Part shown: positions 58,239-64,000 of the stretch, one piece after another
Position numbering within the stretch: the stretch's first letter is position 1
How the letters are laid out: each line of letters begins with the position of its first letter
DNA from: Pyrus communis
Taxonomy: Eukaryota; Streptophyta; Magnoliopsida; Rosales; Rosaceae
Direction: 5' to 3'
Length of the DNA stretch: 64,000 nucleotides
Assembly (NCBI RefSeq): GCF_963583255.1
Contig: NC_084819.1
Coordinates: 2,673,501-2,737,500 of the forward strand
Notes under the pieces: model-generated
Told to the model about the DNA's origin: nothing
The model's database searches: none
Seen by the model: only the letters and a program-made list of their open reading frames with translations
Translations under genes and position numbers: made by a program

Positions 58239-61200
58239 ATGGAGGAGGTGTGCGAGGGCAAGGACTTCTCCTTCCCCAAGCAAGAGGAGACTATCCTCAA
58301 GCTCTGGTCCGAAATCAAGGCCTTCGAAACCCAATTGGCGCGCACCGAGGGCCAGCCCGAGTACGTCTTCTATGACGGTCCTCCATTCGCCACCGGACTC
58401 CCACACTACGGCCACATACTGGCCGGCACCATCAAAGACATCATCACCCGATTCTTCTCCATGACGGGCCACCACGTCATCCGCCGCTTCGGCTGGGACT
58501 GCCACGGTCTGCCGGTGGAGAACGAGATCGATCGGATGCTCGGGATCAAGCTTCGGGAAGATGTGCTGAAGATGGGGATTGATAAGTACAATGAAGCCTG
58601 CAGGAGCATTGTTACTCGGTACGTGGGGGAGTGGGAGAAGGTTATTTCGCGGACGGGGCGGTGGATTGATTTCAATAACGATTACAAGACGATGGATTTG
58701 AAGTTCATGGAGAGCGTTTGGTGGGTCTTTGGCCAGTTATTTGAAAAGGGTCTTGTTTATAAAGGCTTCAAGGTTGGTTGATTGGTTGATTGTATTGTGT
58801 TTTCTTTCCGTTTTGCTCAACTGGTTAGTGATATATTCTGAATTAAACTGGTTTTTGCATAATTGGAAATGGGGTTTGTAAGCTTAATTGGAAATGATAT
58901 CGGTTTTTCGATTAAAGTATTTTTTTTGCTGTTTAACTAGATAATGATTTCTAGTTAGGGTATAAGCTCAATGTTGGTTATTGAAAACATGAGAGAAATG
59001 GAGGGAGGGTGAGGGGAGGAGAGATAATGTCCAACTTAAGCAGGGCGGGAGGACACATTTTGTTTGACGTATTGGGCAAAAGAAAGGGATAGTTGTATAT
59101 CTACTGACAGATTTTGTTTTCCTTTTTTTATAGGTCATGCCATACAGCACTGGTTGCAAGACACCGCTCTCCAATTTTGAGGCTGGTCAAGAGTACAGGG
59201 TTAGTGATACTTCTATTGATATTATATATAAAGATAAAGATTGCTAAATTATTTTAACTGTTGTTCGTACTGTTCTTGAATCTTTGCTTAATGTGTTGAA
59301 ATTAGTGACTTTTGGTTTCTTGGTTAAGTGGTAAAAGACTTTTCAATATAAGAACCAGCATCTATGAATTCAACGTTCCAGCATAATATAAATGAAAAGA
59401 AAAGGGGGGCATACTTTGTATTGTTGAAACTTGGAATTTGTCTGTGTTCTTGTTCTGCCCTGAATTCAACTATTTTCTTTCCTGTTATTGGAACTTGTTG
59501 CTTGATGTTTAAGAATCTCTACCATATTTGACATCTCTAGAGAAACACAGGATGTACCTGATCCTGAAATTATGGTGACTTTTCCAATTGTTGGAGATCC
59601 GCAAAAGGCAAATTTTGTGGCTTGGACAACTACACCATGGACCCTCCCGAGCAATTTGGCCCTTTGTGTCAATGCAAATTTTACTTATGTGAAGGTCAGT
59701 TACTAATAGCAAAAGTAACAAAAGTAAATGCCAGCTATTTTTGTTTTCATCTCTGTTTCAGTTTCTTTGTCACATAAATTTGATTGCCCTGTAATACTAG
59801 TTTTCATATCTATAGTGTTTAAAATTAATGAGTTTATTTATTTATTATTTTTTTTTTTTTTTTCTGATATCAGACTATATTCTGATGCCAAGAATTTTGT
59901 TCAACTTTATTCAATGGGTTTTATTATGCTATATTACTTTAGAATCTAATTTGGGGTGGAAAACAAATCAGGTTCGCAACAAGTACTCCGGAAAAGTTTA
60001 TGTTGTTGCTGAATCTCGGTTGTCAGCTCTTCCTAATGAGAAACCAAAAGAAAATGTGGCAGGATCTGTTGGTGATTCAAAAAAGCTAAATTCAAGGGTC
60101 AAGGGATCCTCAGGTGGGAAAAGGGAAACTGTGGACACTTCATTTGAAGTATTGGAGAAATTCTCTGGTTCTTCGTTAGTGGGAAAGAAGTGAGTACTTG
60201 TTCCTCATTTTCTGTTGTTATCCTCAATTTGGAGTTTGGTTTTAGGTGGTTTCTTTTGTCCATATTGTTTTTATAATTCATGTGTTTTTTGACTCATACC
60301 ACAATTAAAAAGAGACTGGAAACTGCAGGTATGAACCACTGTTTGACTACTTTATGGAGTTCTCTGATGTGGCATTTAGAGTTGTTATGGACAACTATGT
60401 TACCGATGACAGTGGTACTGGTATTGTGCATTGTGCTCCTGCATTTGGTGAAGATGATTATCGTGTTTGCCTTGAAAATCAAGTAATCAACAAGGTATGC
60501 ATTCATATGCATGTAAATAGTATATTTTCATGGGTTGAGGATTTCTAATTCATTAATCAAGGTAACTAATGAGGAACCAAATTGAAAGCTTTCCTAAATC
60601 AATGGGTGTTTCAGTCTTTAGTTCTCTAGGGTTTTAGTATTTTTAATATTTAGGGTTTTAGTCGTTTGATTTCCTACTTTTTAGATTCTTTCCAGATTTA
60701 TTGGGATTCGTTTTAGTTTCCTATTCTATTTTGGATTAGTATTTCTTTCCTACAATAGGTTTACTTTACTGCGTTCTTTAGGTTTAAGGCATTGTGAAAC
60801 ATAAGTAGCCCTTATAATTCCAGTAGTTGTATGGATGAAGAGTTGATGAATAGAAAAGTTGTGTTTTCCAGAGATTGGAATTCTAATCCTGCGATGGGAT
60901 TACTTTCAGGTCCTTACTTCTTTGCTCACATAGCCTTTGTTTTCTTGGAATTTAGGGAGAGAACTTGATTGTAGCTGTTGATGATGATGGATGCTTTACC
61001 GAAAGAATTACCGACTTCAGCAAGTGCTATGTCAAGGATGCAGATAAAGATATTATTGAAGCAGTGAAGGTACATGAGAGTTTGTATACATACACGGACA
61101 CACATCTGTAGGGTGGTTTACTTGCACAATCCCCAGTTTATTTTAAAAAGATATCTTCTAACTTACACAGAAGTGTTCAATTTTAGCTCCATGCTCTAAG

Positions 61201-63789
61201 CTTATATTTTGACGTCAAAGAATAGGTAGGGACGTGTTATGATGCTATTTATTCTTGTTATCTTGTTGTCATCTTTAGTTGAAAAGATTTTTGGGATAAA
61301 AGTGAGTAAAGAATAGAAATCAAAGTCCTGTTTGGGATTGGGATGTTTCTGTACTTATTATACGCTTCTATTTGTTTGTATCCGTTGCTCTGATGTAACT
61401 CTTCATATTTACTCAGGCAAAAGGAAGGCTAGTGAAGTCTGGAACGTTTACCCATTCTTATCCCTTTTGCTGGAGATCTAAAACTCCGCTTATTTACAGA
61501 GCTGTTCCAAGCTGGTAACTGCAGCTTAAACTAGCTATTATTTAGTCCAACTTTATATTCTGTTATTTTGATTAATAAGTCTATCTGCACTGAGTTACAT
61601 TAATCCACTGATTTCTAGTTAGATTCTGTTCGATCAATTTGATTGCATGTTCTTAGCAGTTGAACTTTATTGGGTTCCATTGATGTAGAGTAGGGTACTG
61701 AAAATGTTATTTCCCTACTATTTTTTCTTCTCATGTCTACTTGTAGTCTCATCTCAAATAAATTTTACCATTTGATTACAGGTTTATCCGAGTGGAGCTG
61801 TTGAAAGAAAAATTGTTAGAAAACAACAAGCAGACTTACTGGGTTCCTGATTTTGTCAAGGTTTGAGTTTTTTGTGAACATAGATGCTTTTCATCCTTGC
61901 TTTTTTTTTTATTTATTTATTATTATTATTATTTTTATTTATTAATGCGTGTTTTTAAAATTTTTAGGCTGAGTTTGGTAAATGGCATGCTCTTTGGGTG
62001 GTTAGTGTTGTAAAAGATGATAAGTAGCTACAGTTTAGGGTGATAAATTAGGTTAGCTATAGTCTGAGGATGTAATCGAGTCTCTAGAGGTTCTTGAATA
62101 TTGTACCTTGTCTTCCCTATTTACCATTTCTATTTATTTATTTTAATCCTGTGTTATAGGGGGCTTACTTTGTCAAATAATATTGCAGTTTTTAATTATT
62201 GCCTCAAACTATTGATGACATGTGACATTTCTTAAAGTTAAACTGTTGAAAACTGGTGATACTTGCTGCAAAACTTGGATTCCGTGAACCTTCTAATTTG
62301 GAAATTTCTGCCAATGGCTATTTGGATTGCTATGCTAGATGATAAACTGTGTTTTGGTGTCATGTTCTATTTTGTAAGAAATAGGCAATGTCTCCTCGTA
62401 TGAGAGAGTTTCATAAAATTCTGAAATGGGATGGCAATAAGTCCCCATCTGTTCTATTGCCATATTTCAGGAAAAGCGCTTTCACAATTGGCTGGAGAAT
62501 GCAAGAGATTGGGCTGTTAGTCGAAGTAGATTTTGGGGCACTCCACTTCCAGTCTGGATTAGTGAGGACGGTGAAGAAATTGTTGTAATGGATTCTATTC
62601 AGAAGCTTGAAGAGCTTTCTGGTGTTAAGGTTTTTTTCCTCTCCGTCTCCATGTGTATGCAATTATTCGTGAATGCAGATTCCTGGACTTCTTGTTTCCT
62701 AAGTTCTATGCTTTTTTAATTGTTAATTTCATGAATTAACAAGTAATAGACGACTTGTTTTTGTTCATTTTGCATTTTCTCGAATTAACAAATCTAATGT
62801 AATATTCTCTTATGCTGATTAACATAGGTTTTCGATCTGCACCGCCACAATATTGATCACATTACTATTCCCTCAAGTCGAGGTCCCAAATTTGGTGTTC
62901 TTCGACGTATAGATGATGTAAGGTTACTGAATCATGGTTACATGTTATAGTTCCTCTTTTTTAACTTAAATCATAATTAGTTTTGCATTAAAAACTTGAA
63001 TTGTTGTGGCTCATTTTCATTTGTAATTAAACATTGTCGAGATTTGTTGCTTTCATTGGGTTTTGAACTTTTGAAGGTTATTGCTGTACTTGTTTCATGG
63101 ACTTCCACATTATTTTGTAACTGCTCTCAAATACTTGTTTACTTTGAAAGGATAAAATCATACTCAAATGTGTTGCCATTTTATTCTCCATTATTTATTC
63201 AATGACCTTGTGCTGCATTCTAGTTATTTTATTCATGGTTAAGAGTCAGTGACAAATTGTATTAACAATTCTGACTTTCCGACTCTGATGATTTGCGTTG
63301 TATTAGCTAGTCTATAACTTAAATGGTGGTCATGGCTATTTACATGGGTGAGTGGTTATCGTAATATGTGTCTGTGCTCGATGGTGTATTTGTTTGAGGA
63401 ACAACGATAGGTTTCAAAGAAGTAATCATGTATAACTACGATGGAAGTGCATAAACTTTTCATCATTTGTACCATTTTATCTCTAGACTAAATCAAGCTA
63501 TTCCTATATCCAAAGGAGCATGGCACGATTGTCATTTGTTCAGGTGTTGGAACTAGAAAGTTTTATGTGAATGAATTTAATGACCTCCTAATCATAGGGT
63601 TATGCTTTTTGATAATGCTCTCGTTTTGACGTTGATCTGTTAATTTTCCTTTCAGGTGTTTGATTGTTGGTTTGAGAGTGGGTCCATGCCTTATGCTTAT
63701 ATCCACTATCCTTTTGAGAATGTTGAACTTTTTGAGAAAAATTTCCCTGGCCATTTTGTGGCTGAGGGGCTAGATCAGACTCGTGGATG
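58239..63789 (+). CDS. IleRS: Isoleucyl-tRNA synthetase, cytosolic (5' part; continues past the window)
   Basis: Eleven exons join in frame: 58239-58772, 59134-59199, 59551-59694, 59972-60189, 60329-60494, 60956-61069, 61417-61514, 61782-61860, 62471-62629, 62828-62917, 63656-63789, encoding the first 600 residues of an enzyme usually near 1,200. It charges tRNA-Ile with isoleucine. The class I HIGH-type motif is HYGH (56-59) in [16 protein letters not shown]. The CP1 editing domain shows [11 protein letters not shown] (225-235) and [15 protein letters not shown] (350-364). Later catalytic-core stretches are [16 protein letters not shown] and [10 protein letters not shown]. The last exon ends at GLDQTRGW with a split Trp codon; the KMSKS loop and anticodon-binding domain lie beyond 64000. 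The absence of a transit peptide and the eukaryotic N-terminus (FSFPKQEE) indicate the cytosolic form. Confidence 0.95.
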
Positions 63790-64000
63790 GTAAATTTTTG
63801 CATTGTCCATTTACCAGATTTGAGTTTCTTCCCCTAGTTAGATAAATATGTGATATGATATTGAAGTTATATGTTCATCTACCTTGTTAGACAACCTTAC
63901 GACTTGAAAAGCTTAAGCTATTAGGTAATGATAGACATATATCAGGCTGATATACCTTTTAGATTGCTGTTGCATGCATAAAATCCTTAATGGCATTAGA

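Noticed and set aside
58191..58675. Long minus-strand frames of 104 and 89 codons
   Set aside because: Antisense shadows of the GC-rich first exon of isoleucyl-tRNA synthetase.
62388..62588. 66-codon plus-strand frame
   Set aside because: Wrong frame over the exon at 62471-62629, whose true frame encodes [16 protein letters not shown].

Overview
This is nuclear DNA of a dicot plant. The evidence is AT-rich intergenic DNA, GT-AG introns in every gene, a TIR-type NBS-LRR fragment, a chromodomain-bearing Ty3/gypsy element, many small DNA transposons with intact target duplications, and genes whose closest remembered relatives are Arabidopsis proteins. The repeat content suggests a woody rosid, perhaps Rosaceae (apple or pear type). 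That is inference only.

Layout. 1-6602: a decayed chromovirus on the minus strand, cut by the window edge, with an hAT MITE inside gag. 6646-8093: nested hAT and MULE-type elements. 9038-12414: an NB-ARC-LRR resistance gene with no TIR exon. 12848-14149: a broken EH-domain (EH1/Pan1-type) gene on the minus strand, interleaved with a second copy of the LRR tail. 14418-19599: intergenic DNA with MITEs and an hAT transposase remnant. 19600-25355: an SLC35F/DUF914 transporter, 11 exons. 27010-34411: a 12-exon minus-strand gene like Arabidopsis At3g49140/At3g59300. 34412-41173: intergenic, with a Helitron-like element, hairpin MULE elements and tandem repeats. 41174-47990: a mitochondrial-carrier-family S-adenosylmethionine carrier, 12 coding exons, minus strand. 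49624-51259: a dead hAT transposon. 51508-54807: a FAM136A-like twin-CX3C protein, 3 exons. 58239-63789: the first 11 exons of cytosolic isoleucyl-tRNA synthetase, running off the window.

The five intact genes are housekeeping or transport genes with no evident joint pathway; two may contribute to organelle function (SAM carrier, FAM136A-like). The transporter and the At3g49140-like gene are convergent neighbours. From memory their Arabidopsis relatives are also adjacent (At3g59300/At3g59310), which suggests conserved microsynteny.

I see no clearly new biological system. The most unusual items are the TIR-less NLR whose LRR tail is duplicated and interdigitated with an EH-gene fragment, templated filler DNA in the retrotransposon RNase H region, a hairpin MULE-MITE family with one copy inside a SAM-carrier intron, two introns whose reading frame requires GC-AG splicing, and unexplained open frames in a long intron. 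Exon borders were placed by hand from splice signals, frame continuity and family conservation; no alignment or search was run.
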